NCBI GenBank assembly: GCA_023382975.1 | Contig: JAHDXO010000018.1 | Span: forward strand, 108,487-169,405 | DNA: 60,919 nt | Direction: 5' to 3' | From: Pirellulaceae bacterium | Lineage (GTDB): Bacteria > Planctomycetota > Planctomycetia > Pirellulales > Pirellulaceae | In this document: positions 43,479-52,069 of the stretch, piece after piece | Numbering within the stretch: position 1 is the first letter of the stretch | Layout: every line of letters starts with the position of its first letter | The notes under the pieces: model-generated | What the model saw: only the letters and a program-made list of their open reading frames with translations | The model's database searches: none | Told to the model about the DNA's origin: nothing | Position numbers and translations under genes: made by a program

Positions 43479-46400
43479 ATGAGTGACAAGCCGTTCGCGC
43501 ATCTACACTGCCACAGTCATTTCAGTCTGCTGGACGGAGCCGGTTCGATCGACAAACTGGTCCGCCGCGCCAAAGACCACGGGATGACCGCGTTGGCCTT
43601 GACGGACCACGGCAACCTGCACGGCGCGCTGGAGTTCTACCGCAAGGCCAAGGCCGCGGAATTGAATCCGATCATCGGCTACGAGGCGTATATCGCTCCC
43701 GGCAGCCGCCGCGAAAAGGACGCCGGAAGTTCCAAGGAAGCCAGCTACCACCTGACGCTGCTATGCCAGAACCGGACGGGCTTCAAGAACTTGATCAAAA
43801 TGGCTTCGGCCGCCTATTTGGAAGGTTTCTACTTCAAGCCGCGCATCGACAAGGAACTGCTCGAGCAGCATCAGGAAGGGATCATCTGTCTGAGCGGTTG
43901 CGTGTCGAGCGAGTTCAATCGGGCGCTGCTGCGAGGCCACGGCGGCGAGGAGCACTTGGCCGAGGCGATGGAAGTCGCCGGATGGTTCGAGCGCATTTTC
44001 GGCGACCGCTACTTCATCGAGATCATGAATAACGGCGTCGAGATCCAGCGGTTGGCGATGGAGGGTGCGATCGACGTCGCGAAGCGGATGGGGATTCCGT
44101 TGGTGGCCACCAGCGACTGCCACTACGTCGATCCGGAGGACGCCGAAGCCCAGGACGTGATGCTGTGCATCAACACGGGCAAGTTCCGCACGGACACGTC
44201 GCGCATGAGGATGGACGGCAGCCAGTATTTCCTCCGCAGTCCCGAACAAATGTACGCAGCTTTTCCCGGCTTCGAGGATGCCGTGGCCCGCAGCCAGCAG
44301 ATTGCCGACTCGGTCGACATCGACCTGGAACTGGGCAAGCGGCACTTTCCGGTCTATTCGCCGTTGCCCCAGGGCAGCACGCCCGAGTCGTATCTGCGCG
44401 ACCTCTGCCTGGAGGGATTGCGGGAACGGTACGCCGACGTCCCGGAGATGTGGGAAAGCGGAGAACTGTCGCGGGCCGTGATGGACCGTCTGGACCGCGA
44501 ACTGGGTGTGATCAACAAGTTGGGCTTCCCGAACTACTTCCTGATCGTGTGGGACTTCGTGCGTCAGGCCCGCGACATGGGCGTGCCCGCGACGGCCCGC
44601 GGCAGCGGCGTCGGCGCGCTCGTGTGCTACGCGCTGTATCTGAGCCACGTGTGCCCGATACGCTACGATCTGCTCTTCGAGCGGTTCTTGGACGAGAGCC
44701 GCATCGAGGCGCCGGACATCGATATCGACTTCTGCAAGGAACGTCGCGCCGACGTGATGCGTTACGTCAAGGACAAGTACGGCGAAGACAACGTCGCGCA
44801 AATCGGCACCTTCGGCACGCTGGCGGCCCGGGCGGCGATCAAGGATGTCGGCCGCGCGCTGGGCATCCCGCTGGGCCGCGTAAACGAAGTGACCGGCATG
44901 GTGCCCGAGGAATTGCACATCACGTTGGACAAAGCCCTGGAGAAGAGCGAAGACCTGCGGAAGACCTACGAGAGCGACGGCGAGATCCGCGAGTTGATCG
45001 ACCTGGCCCGCAAGATCGAAGGCTTGGCCCGCAATGTCGGCACCCACGCCGCGGCCGTCGTGATCGCCGACAAACCACTGACCGAATACGTACCCCTGTC
45101 GCGGATCTCCGGCAAAGAGGACATCATCACGCAATGGGCGATGAGCGACGTGGAAGCCGCCGGCCTGCTGAAGATGGACTTTCTCGGCTTACGCAACCTG
45201 ACGATCCTCAGCAAGACCGTCGAACTGATCGAACAAACGACGGGCCGCAAAGTCGACCCGCAGAAGTTTCCACTTGACGACGCCGAAACATTCGCGCTGC
45301 TGCAGCGCGGCGAGACCAAGGGCGTGTTCCAGTTGGAAAGTGGTGGCATCCGCGACTTGCTGCAGAAGATGAAGCCCGATCACTTCCGCGACATCATCGC
45401 CACCAACGCGTTGTATCGGCCGGGGCCGCTCGAGGGCGGCATGGTCGAAGACTACGTGGCGGTCAAGCACGGCCGCAAACAGGCCGAATACAAGCACCCG
45501 GTTCTGAAAGAGGTGCTGGAAGAGACGCACGGCGTGATGGTCTACCAGGAACAGGTGATGCGGATCCTCAACGGCCTGGGTGGCATCGAGTTGGCCAAGG
45601 CGTATACGTGCATCAAGGCGATCAGCAAGAAGAAAGAATCGCTGATCGAGGCGAACCACGAGAAATTCGTCGAAGGTTCCGTGGCCAACGGACTGGCCGC
45701 CAAGGACGCCGAGGACATCTGGGGGCTGATCGTCAAGTTCGCCGGGTACGGTTTCAACAAATCGCACAGCACAGCCTACGCGCTGATCGCGTACCAGACG
45801 GCGTATCTGAAAACGCATTACCCGGTCGAATTCATGGCGGCGCTGCTGTCGGGCGACATCCCCGGCCGCAATTTCAAGAAGAAGGACGCACTAGTCGAGC
45901 ATCTGGAAGACTGCGAGCGGATGGGCATCCCAGTGGTTCCGCCTGACGTCAACTCGTCCGACGTCGATTTCTCGGTGGCCGACGGCAAGATCTATTTCGC
46001 CATGTCGGCGATCAAGGGCTGCGGCGGCTCGGCGGCCGAAGCGATCGTCGCCGCCCGCAAAAAGGACGGCCGTTTCCGGGACTTGTTCGACTTCTGCGAA
46101 CGGGTCGATGCCCAGTCGTGCAACCGGTCGACGATCGAAACGCTGATCAAAGCCGGCGCGATGGACGGATTCGGAGGCCGTCGCGCCCAGTTGCTGGCCG
46201 TCGTGGACCGGGCCATGCAGTCCGGCGCGTCCGCGCTGTCCGACCGGCGAAGCGGTCAGCGCAGCCTGTTCGGCGACCTGGAACCGGAGGATGCCAAACC
46301 GGCGATCCGGTTGCCCGAGATTCCTGAGTTGCCCGAACGCGAGCGGTTGATGATGGAACGCGAAGTACTCGGCTTCTACCGATCGAGCCATCCGCTAGCC

Positions 46401-47054
46401 GAGTTCGAGGAAAAGCTGTCCCAGTTCTGCACCCACACCACCTCGCAGATTCCGAATCTGCCCGACCGGGCCGAGGTCATCCTGGGCGGCATGTTGGCGG
46501 CCATCAAACTGGCGCACGTCAAGAAAGTCCGGCCCGGCGTGACCGCCACCAAGTACGCGAATTTCGATCTCGAAGACAAGGACGGTGCGATCCGCTGCAT
46601 CCTATGGCCCGACGATTTCGTGACCTACGGAGAATTGGTCCAAGCCGACGCGGTGTTGGCGGTCCGCGGCTCGATCGACCGGCGAGGCGGTGACGAAGCC
46701 AACTTGATCGTCAACGAACTGATCCCACTCGACCAGGTCGATGCCCGCTACACGACGGGGCTGATCGTCTGCGTCGACGAGCGCAACGCGGATAGCGGCA
46801 CCCTGAAAACGCTGCATGAAATCCTCCGCGGCTATCCGGGCAGTCGCGACGTGTTGTTCCAGATCTCCCTGAGCGACGGCAGCCAAGTGCAACTGAAATC
46901 GCACCGGATCCGGATCGACATCCAGCCGGAACTCCGCCGCCGCCTGGACGAACTGCTCGGCCCGGGCCGTACCAAGTCCATCATGGCGCCGCCGACCGCC
47001 GGAAGCAACTCACGCGGCAACGGACGCCGAAAAGCCCCGGCCCGCGCGAACTGA
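43479..47054 (+). CDS. dnaE: DNA polymerase III alpha subunit
   Basis: 1191 residues, full family length. The PHP domain opens with FAHLHCHSHFSLLDGAGSIDKL. The polymerase catalytic acids are in EAPDIDIDFCKERR and in AGLLKMDFLGLRNL. NALYRPGPLEGG, VMVYQEQVM and the finger segment KKESLIEANHEKFVEG are present. The helix-hairpin-helix region and the OB domain (RAEVILGGMLAAIK, about 1000-1075) follow, and the C-terminal ~90 residues are variable. It replicates the chromosome as the core polymerase. The stop lies 24 bp from that of the convergent ceramidase-like gene. Confidence 0.98.
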   Translation: MSDKPFAHLHCHSHFSLLDGAGSIDKLVRRAKDHGMTALALTDHGNLHGALEFYRKAKAAELNPIIGYEAYIAPGSRREKDAGSSKEASYHLTLLCQNRTGFKNLIKMASAAYLEGFYFKPRIDKELLEQHQEGIICLSGCVSSEFNRALLRGHGGEEHLAEAMEVAGWFERIFGDRYFIEIMNNGVEIQRLAMEGAIDVAKRMGIPLVATSDCHYVDPEDAEAQDVMLCINTGKFRTDTSRMRMDGSQYFLRSPEQMYAAFPGFEDAVARSQQIADSVDIDLELGKRHFPVYSPLPQGSTPESYLRDLCLEGLRERYADVPEMWESGELSRAVMDRLDRELGVINKLGFPNYFLIVWDFVRQARDMGVPATARGSGVGALVCYALYLSHVCPIRYDLLFERFLDESRIEAPDIDIDFCKERRADVMRYVKDKYGEDNVAQIGTFGTLAARAAIKDVGRALGIPLGRVNEVTGMVPEELHITLDKALEKSEDLRKTYESDGEIRELIDLARKIEGLARNVGTHAAAVVIADKPLTEYVPLSRISGKEDIITQWAMSDVEAAGLLKMDFLGLRNLTILSKTVELIEQTTGRKVDPQKFPLDDAETFALLQRGETKGVFQLESGGIRDLLQKMKPDHFRDIIATNALYRPGPLEGGMVEDYVAVKHGRKQAEYKHPVLKEVLEETHGVMVYQEQVMRILNGLGGIELAKAYTCIKAISKKKESLIEANHEKFVEGSVANGLAAKDAEDIWGLIVKFAGYGFNKSHSTAYALIAYQTAYLKTHYPVEFMAALLSGDIPGRNFKKKDALVEHLEDCERMGIPVVPPDVNSSDVDFSVADGKIYFAMSAIKGCGGSAAEAIVAARKKDGRFRDLFDFCERVDAQSCNRSTIETLIKAGAMDGFGGRRAQLLAVVDRAMQSGASALSDRRSGQRSLFGDLEPEDAKPAIRLPEIPELPERERLMMEREVLGFYRSSHPLAEFEEKLSQFCTHTTSQIPNLPDRAEVILGGMLAAIKLAHVKKVRPGVTATKYANFDLEDKDGAIRCILWPDDFVTYGELVQADAVLAVRGSIDRRGGDEANLIVNELIPLDQVDARYTTGLIVCVDERNADSGTLKTLHEILRGYPGSRDVLFQISLSDGSQVQLKSHRIRIDIQPELRRRLDELLGPGRTKSIMAPPTAGSNSRGNGRRKAPARAN

Positions 47055-47078
47055 CGGCGGCGTGCAGGCTCCCGCGAT

Positions 47079-48458
47079 TCAGCGTGCTTTCCCGCAGTGC
47101 AGGGCGCGGATCGCTTCCAGCAAGAAGTCTTGGGCTTCGGCCGAAAACCAACCCACGTGTGCCGAGACGAGCCCCAGCGTTTCGTAGCCGCCTTGTTCGA
47201 CGATCTTGGACGACGGCAGATAACCGTAGACTTGATTGCTGTAGCCGGCAACCCAAAGCGGCCGAGATTCGACCGCGGCGGCAACCAGCGGGACGTACTC
47301 CGAGACCACTTCGCCGGAGATGGCGACCAGGGTCAAACCATCGCCGAATTGCCAGAGAGCCAGTGGTGCCGGGTAATGGTTGGGCAGCGAGTCGCCGCGC
47401 TGCTGCGCTTCGAGAATCCGCCGCGCGTTGTGCGATTCCCAAAACGGCCCCTTGGCAAGTTGCTCCAATCGCTCGCGCGGCGGGACGGCGGCCAGCGGCA
47501 GATCGACTCGCGTCAGTTCGGTTCGCAAGGGGCCGGTAACCGGTTGCAGCGGGCCCGACAGAACGCGGCATACTTCCGCACCCAACGCATGCCCATGTCG
47601 TCGGACCCATTCCTGTTGGTCAGCGCTGGCGCGCGGATCCGGATTGGCGTCGGCCCCGCAGCCCTGCACAAAAAGCGTCTGGACGCCCGGGTGCCGCTGC
47701 TCGATGAATTGCCTTGCGCAGCCCGGGAAATCCGCCGAGACCAGCAGACTGGTGTCACCCAGCGTCACGGGGTGACAGGCGGTGCCGAACACGACGCCGC
47801 GCAGGGTGCCATCGGGATTGTCGATTCGCAGCACCGGCACACTTGTGTCCGCAGGTCCGTCCGGATTCGGTCCCATGCCTCGGTACTTGCCGTCCGCGCT
47901 GAATTGGCGGCGGTTCTTCACGAACTCTACGCCGCCCGTGCCCCACGACAACCGCGCCGGCCGTCGATCCGCTAGAGCCGCCACGGCGACGTCGGCCAAT
48001 TGGTTCCACAACCGTTGCGTATAGGCTTCCGTTTGTCGGCGGTCTTCGTCCGGTATGGGGTAGCGGTTCACGTCGGATGTGCCGATGATCGGTGCGGAAT
48101 GCGTGTGGGACCAATTCAGCAGAATCCGACGCCGCTCGAGCCCGGTTCGCCGCGTCAACACTTCGCCCAATGCCGTTTCCTCGGGCTCGCGAAGCACGCA
48201 CAAATCCGCGACGATTAACACCGCTGGGTCGCCCTTGGCGTCTTGAACGGCCATCGCCCGCGCGTACAAGTCGTCCAACACGCCCTCGAACGGACGGAAC
48301 CGCTTCTGACTCGCGTAGCCGTGCAGCCAGACCGGGTGCTCGGGCGTGATGCACACACTGGCCAACCCGACTTCGTAGACAGGCTCCGCCGAATGCAAGG
48401 CGGTCGCAACAGCCAGCAGCATGAATAGGGCCGAAGCCATCCGATCCGAGGATTTCAC
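47079..48458 (-). CDS. Neutral/alkaline ceramidase-like exported protein
   Basis: 459 residues from the GTG at 48458, favoured because GGGAGAG lies six bases upstream; the ATGs at 48473 and 48440 are alternatives. A signal peptide (MASALFMLLAVATALHSAEP) precedes the domain. ILLNWSHTHSAPI holds the metal-binding His pair of the neutral ceramidase N-terminal domain (PF04734), and FGTACHPVTLG and VQGCGADANPDPR are further motifs. The usual C-terminal Ig-like domain is absent, so it may hydrolyse another amide. It begins just after the MutS-family gene on the same strand, so the two are probably co-transcribed. Confidence 0.82.
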   Translation of the reverse strand: MKSSDRMASALFMLLAVATALHSAEPVYEVGLASVCITPEHPVWLHGYASQKRFRPFEGVLDDLYARAMAVQDAKGDPAVLIVADLCVLREPEETALGEVLTRRTGLERRRILLNWSHTHSAPIIGTSDVNRYPIPDEDRRQTEAYTQRLWNQLADVAVAALADRRPARLSWGTGGVEFVKNRRQFSADGKYRGMGPNPDGPADTSVPVLRIDNPDGTLRGVVFGTACHPVTLGDTSLLVSADFPGCARQFIEQRHPGVQTLFVQGCGADANPDPRASADQQEWVRRHGHALGAEVCRVLSGPLQPVTGPLRTELTRVDLPLAAVPPRERLEQLAKGPFWESHNARRILEAQQRGDSLPNHYPAPLALWQFGDGLTLVAISGEVVSEYVPLVAAAVESRPLWVAGYSNQVYGYLPSSKIVEQGGYETLGLVSAHVGWFSAEAQDFLLEAIRALHCGKAR

Positions 48459-48480
48459 GGCAGTCTCTCCCATTGGCTTC

Positions 48481-50340
48481 TCATTCCCCCAATCCCACCA
48501 GTTCAAGCAGTTTCAGGGCATTGGTGGTCGTCGCGACGCCGGGACGCAAACGGTAGTCGAAAGTCATCGGTTGCGGGGAATCGGCGCCGTGCAGCGTCTC
48601 GCGGAAATGGACGCATTGGCACAACTCGCGCAGCAACGGACTGGACGCCAGTTCCAGATCGTGCGTCGACACCGCCCCGATCGCGCCATGCCGCAGCAGG
48701 TGGTGCAGCACCCGTTCGACCGCAATGTGCCGCTCGCGCGAATTCGTGCCTTGCAGGATCTCGTCCAGCAGGTACAGCAAGCGGCGGTCGCTCTGCCGTT
48801 CGATGAGGGCCGCCAGATCGACGACCTCCTTCAGACGCATCAGTTCGGCCATGTAAAACGACACGCCGAACTCCAAAGAATCATGGACTCGCATGCTGGT
48901 CGCCAACACGACCGGCGGCATGGTCAACTGAGCGGCGCACACCGGCGCTCCGGCTTCGGCCAACACCGCGTTGACGCCGATCGACCTCAGCAGCGTGCTC
49001 TTGCCCGACATGTTCGAGCCGGTGACCAACAGGAACGTGCCGGTAGGTCCGACCGCGACATCGTTGGCCACGCACGAAGCCGTCGGAAGCAGCGGATGTC
49101 CCAGTTCGCGAGCGGCAAACCGATCGGCCGCGGGGCTGACCTCGGGAAACGCCCAATCGGGATGGTCGTGGGCCAATTGGGCCAGCGACGCAATCGCCTC
49201 GAATTTGCCCAAGGCCATGAACCAGTCGCTCGCATGCCGTCCGTAGTTCCGCTGCCAGATTTCGAGCAGATTCAAGACGTGGAAGTCGTACAGCAGCAAC
49301 AACTGCAGCGGCAAGTAAACGAGAATGAAAAACAACGCGGAATGGCTGATGCTGGCCAGGCCGGCGATCCAGCTCAATTCGCGCAGCCGCAGCAACACGC
49401 CGCCACCCCGCTCAGTAGCATCGCGTTTCACCGCGTCCAGTTCGCCGGCCGAGTCGGGCATCGAGTACATCAACTGGAACATGGTCAAGTAGCCGCGGAT
49501 CTTGCCCGTGCGTGTGCTGAGCCGGCTGAAGACGTCGTGGACGTTGGCCAGGAAGAGGACGCTGACTAGCAGGTTGAGCGTCAACAGAGCCAATACCGCC
49601 AGGCCGCCGATTTGAATGTCCATCAGCCCCAATCCGGTCACCGCGATCACGCCGAGCAACCCGGCGGGCAGCAGGCGACAGATCCACAGCAGCCAAGGCC
49701 GCGCGAGCAGCCATGGTCGACCGGCCGCCCAGTCGATGAACTGCTCGGTAGCCTTGCCGCGATCGCCCAGCAACCGGCTTTCCAGGTTCAGCGTCTCGCG
49801 CAATTCCCATCGCGGCGCGAACTCCGCGACGGCTTGCTGACGGCTGCGGATCTCGTCAGGCGCCGCAGGTTCGAGCAGCCAGTCGCGCAACACGAGTCGC
49901 CCCATCGGCGTGTTGGCGGTGCAGAGCAGATGGAACAGCGAGGCGTGTCCGAACAGATCCAGATCGTCGGATACCGCGCGGCGCCCGTCCGGCAAGTCGA
50001 CCGCGGTCTCCGGCAGGTTTGGCCAGTCGCGGTGCAGCCTCGCGATCGCCTGAGCGTTGATCTGACGCAGCAGGCGGTAGCGTTCCAGTTGCCGAAGCAG
50101 ATGCTCGTGGTAGGTCACCAACGCGAAGAAACCAACCAAGACGCCGCCGCCAGCCATGTAGCACACTTGCAAATGCCCGCCGAGCCAGCCGATGCCCAGC
50201 AAAGCCGCTCCGACCAGAAACGCTGCTGTGCGGGCATGCGTCAGCCATCGGTCGCACGAGCCGATGCGCTGCTCGGCCGCGGCGTACGCATCCCGCCGCG
50301 CGCCGTAGGCAGCCTCGATCTCCGACCGGTCTTTCTCCAT
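48481..50340 (-). CDS. Membrane-bound MutS-family ATPase
   Basis: 619 residues from MEKDRSEIEAAYG. Two transmembrane segments (about 38-53, 57-77) lie near the N-terminus and more around 215-267 and 332-352. The MutS ATPase domain has Walker A GSNMSGKST (441-449), then LYLLDEILQGTNSRERHIAV (Walker B plus signature) and VSTHDLEL. There is no mismatch-recognition domain I and no Smr domain, so this is neither MutS nor MutS2. It fits the membrane MutS-like group; the substrate is unknown. It ends 22 nt before the ceramidase-like gene's start. Confidence 0.85.
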   Translation of the reverse strand: MEKDRSEIEAAYGARRDAYAAAEQRIGSCDRWLTHARTAAFLVGAALLGIGWLGGHLQVCYMAGGGVLVGFFALVTYHEHLLRQLERYRLLRQINAQAIARLHRDWPNLPETAVDLPDGRRAVSDDLDLFGHASLFHLLCTANTPMGRLVLRDWLLEPAAPDEIRSRQQAVAEFAPRWELRETLNLESRLLGDRGKATEQFIDWAAGRPWLLARPWLLWICRLLPAGLLGVIAVTGLGLMDIQIGGLAVLALLTLNLLVSVLFLANVHDVFSRLSTRTGKIRGYLTMFQLMYSMPDSAGELDAVKRDATERGGGVLLRLRELSWIAGLASISHSALFFILVYLPLQLLLLYDFHVLNLLEIWQRNYGRHASDWFMALGKFEAIASLAQLAHDHPDWAFPEVSPAADRFAARELGHPLLPTASCVANDVAVGPTGTFLLVTGSNMSGKSTLLRSIGVNAVLAEAGAPVCAAQLTMPPVVLATSMRVHDSLEFGVSFYMAELMRLKEVVDLAALIERQSDRRLLYLLDEILQGTNSRERHIAVERVLHHLLRHGAIGAVSTHDLELASSPLLRELCQCVHFRETLHGADSPQPMTFDYRLRPGVATTTNALKLLELVGLGE

Positions 50341-50400
50341 TGATCCTACCCTTGCCGAGACTTCGGAATTCAGCCACAAAAGAGCACATGGAACTCAGAA

Positions 50401-50434
50401 CTGCCAACTGACCACTGCCAACTGACCACTGGCA
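50401..50434. repeat. 14-bp tandem repeat
   Basis: CTGCCAACTGACCA occurs twice back to back (50401-50414, 50415-50428) and begins a third time as CTGGCA. It lies between the MutS-like start and the LOG gene, in the divergent promoter region. Confidence 0.7.
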
Positions 50435-50487
50435 ATTTCGCTAACATAGTGGATCGGCCACTGGACGCAAAGGATAGGAGGATGCCC

Positions 50488-51327
50488 ATGAACGAAATCA
50501 AAGGCCAGCGGTTGCATGTGTTGCTGGGGGCCTCGCAAGTTCGGCGGCGTTTGAAGGGATTGGGCTTCGGAGTCCGCAAGGTCGAGGCCGCAGGACGCGG
50601 CGAAGCGATCATCGTTCACACGGCGACGGGTCAGCATCTGCGCGAATTGCGGTCGATCTTTCAGGACGTGCTGGCACCCGAGAAGCCGCAACCGTCGTCG
50701 CCGTTGCCCCGCGAAGCGTCTGCCGGAATGCAGACTCCGAACGATTTGCGAAGTCTCTGCGTCTTCTGCGGTTCCAGTACCGGCACCGATCCGGCTTTCC
50801 GGCAAGCTGCTGAGTCGCTCGGCGCGGCGCTCGTGCGTCGGGACATCACCTTGGTGTATGGCGGCGGAAACATCGGACTGATGGGGGTGATCGCGGATCG
50901 AGTGATGGAGGAAGGCGGACGAGCGATTGGCGTGATTCCACGACAACTGCAAGAGAAGGAACTGGCGCATCACGGTATCACGGACCTGCGCGTGGTCGGT
51001 TCGATGCATGAGCGAAAAGCCCTGATGGCGGAACTGGCCGAGGGATTCGTCGCGCTGCCCGGCGGATACGGGACGATCGAAGAGTTCAGCGAAACGCTCA
51101 CCTGGAGCCAACTGGGTCTGCACGCCAAGCCGATGGGGCTGTTGAACGTGTCCGGCTACTTCGATCACTTCCTGCGGTTCCTCGATCGCGCGGTCGAAGT
51201 AGAACTGCTACGGCCCGAGCATCGGCAACTCGTGCTGGAAAGCGACGATGTGGACGAACTGCTCACCCGCATGCTCCGCTGGCAAGCCCCTTGCTTGGCC
51301 AAATGGATCGACTCCGACGAGATCTGA
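50488..51327 (+). CDS. LOG-family (TIGR00730) Rossmann protein with N-terminal extension
   Basis: 279 residues from the ATG at 50488; AGGAGG lies six bases upstream, whereas the ATG at 50482 touches it. Residues ~1-70 (GQRLHVLLGASQVRRRLKG, then HLRELRSIFQDVL) form an unassigned basic mini-domain, and a Pro/Ser linker follows. The LOG core starts near residue 88: CVFCGSSTG, LVYGGGNIGLMG, SMHERK and PGGYGTIEE (191-199), the catalytic signature of LOG phosphoribohydrolases that cleave nucleoside 5'-monophosphates. The stop codon lies in a 26-bp repeat shared with the small gene downstream, so its last residues DSDEI may be acquired. Confidence 0.88.
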   Translation: MNEIKGQRLHVLLGASQVRRRLKGLGFGVRKVEAAGRGEAIIVHTATGQHLRELRSIFQDVLAPEKPQPSSPLPREASAGMQTPNDLRSLCVFCGSSTGTDPAFRQAAESLGAALVRRDITLVYGGGNIGLMGVIADRVMEEGGRAIGVIPRQLQEKELAHHGITDLRVVGSMHERKALMAELAEGFVALPGGYGTIEEFSETLTWSQLGLHAKPMGLLNVSGYFDHFLRFLDRAVEVELLRPEHRQLVLESDDVDELLTRMLRWQAPCLAKWIDSDEI

Positions 51328-51333
51328 TCCGGT
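51308..51333. repeat. 26-bp direct repeat, copy 1
   Basis: The sequence beginning TCGACTCCGACGAGATCTGA and ending CCGGT is identical at 51633-51658. This copy supplies the last codons and stop of the LOG-family gene. Confidence 0.9.
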
Positions 51334-51442
51334 GCTCTGAATTGTAGGTCGGGAGCGGCCGACACCTCAAATCGACATGCTGCCGCTTCGCCAGCTTGCA
51401 GTCTCTGGTGGCAGTGTTAGAATCCACGGGTGGGAGTATCCG

Positions 51443-51652
51443 ATGCCCTATTATTTCTTCATTTGGACGCCGGAAATTATCGAGCACTTGGAAGAGCATG
51501 ATGTCACGCCTGACGAATTCGAAGAAGTCGTGCTGCACCCGGATTTCGAGGACCGAAGTAGATCGACGGGGAATCTCGTGGCCTTGGGATGTACTTCGGC
51601 GGGACGCTCGCTTTGCTGCGTATTCAAACGGTTCGACTCCGACGAGATCTGA
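51443..51652 (+). CDS. Small toxin-like protein (BrnT/DUF4258-type), 3' frameshifted
   Basis: 69 residues from an ATG preceded by GGGAG. It reads PYYFFIWTPEIIEHLEEHDV, then TPDEFEEVVLHPDFEDRSR and LVALGCTSAGRSLCCVFKRFDSDEI, a single RNase-toxin-like domain resembling BrnT/DUF4258 proteins. Directly after the stop, in another frame, the DNA still encodes DPVTAYDVGD and a stop at 51683. This is the VTAYEV-type ending of the family, so one extra base near 51650 has cut the protein about ten residues short. The ancestral stop would lie two bases before the next gene, the usual toxin-antitoxin spacing. Confidence 0.65.
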   Translation: MPYYFFIWTPEIIEHLEEHDVTPDEFEEVVLHPDFEDRSRSTGNLVALGCTSAGRSLCCVFKRFDSDEI

Positions 51653-51658
51653 TCCGGT
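51633..51658. repeat. 26-bp direct repeat, copy 2
   Basis: This copy is identical to 51308-51333. It covers the last codons and stop of the small toxin-like gene and contains the inferred frameshift. The two copies are 325 bp apart, in unrelated genes. Confidence 0.9.
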
Positions 51659-51685
51659 AACCGCCTACGACGTCGGAGATTGACC

Positions 51686-52069
51686 ATGGAACTGACACCC
51701 GAGCAGCAGTCGCAGGTCGACCAAGCCAAGGCCGCTGGGGATCGACGCGTGACGTTGCGTTTTACTCCACGGCAGCGTCGGGATTGGCAGGCCGCCGTCC
51801 AGCAGGAATGGTCGGTCAAGGAAGACACTCTGACCCAATTCCGGAAGATCAAAGCCGCGGCGGAGCAACGAGGCTTCTGCGGAGACGTTCGCAAAGCGAT
51901 TGCACTCGATGGGCGGTCTTCCGAGGATTTGGCGTGCGAGATTGGCGTGGAACCGCAATTGCTTTCCGACTTCCGGGCCGGTGAAGCCGAATTACCGGCG
52001 ACAGTCTTGGATCGCCTGCTCGAAGCGTTGGGCCTCCGCCTGATGCAGGAAATCGGCTTCAATCGCTAG
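51686..52069 (+). CDS. Helix-turn-helix antitoxin-like protein
   Basis: 127 residues from the ATG at 51686, with GGAG seven bases upstream. The N-terminus (TPEQQSQVDQAKAAGDRRVT) is a charged helix. The C-terminal half is an XRE-like helix-turn-helix: DVRKAIALDGRSSEDLACEI, then GVEPQLLSDFRAGEAELPA. Together with the preceding gene it forms a toxin/antitoxin-like pair in which this product would be the DNA-binding partner; this is inferred from size, order and spacing. Its 3' end overlaps the convergent heparinase-like gene by 11 bp. Confidence 0.65.
   Translation: MELTPEQQSQVDQAKAAGDRRVTLRFTPRQRRDWQAAVQQEWSVKEDTLTQFRKIKAAAEQRGFCGDVRKAIALDGRSSEDLACEIGVEPQLLSDFRAGEAELPATVLDRLLEALGLRLMQEIGFNR

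Noticed and set aside
50401..50434. Tandem repeat as a possible CRISPR or iteron array
   Set aside because: Only two full 14-bp units with no spacers; too few for either.
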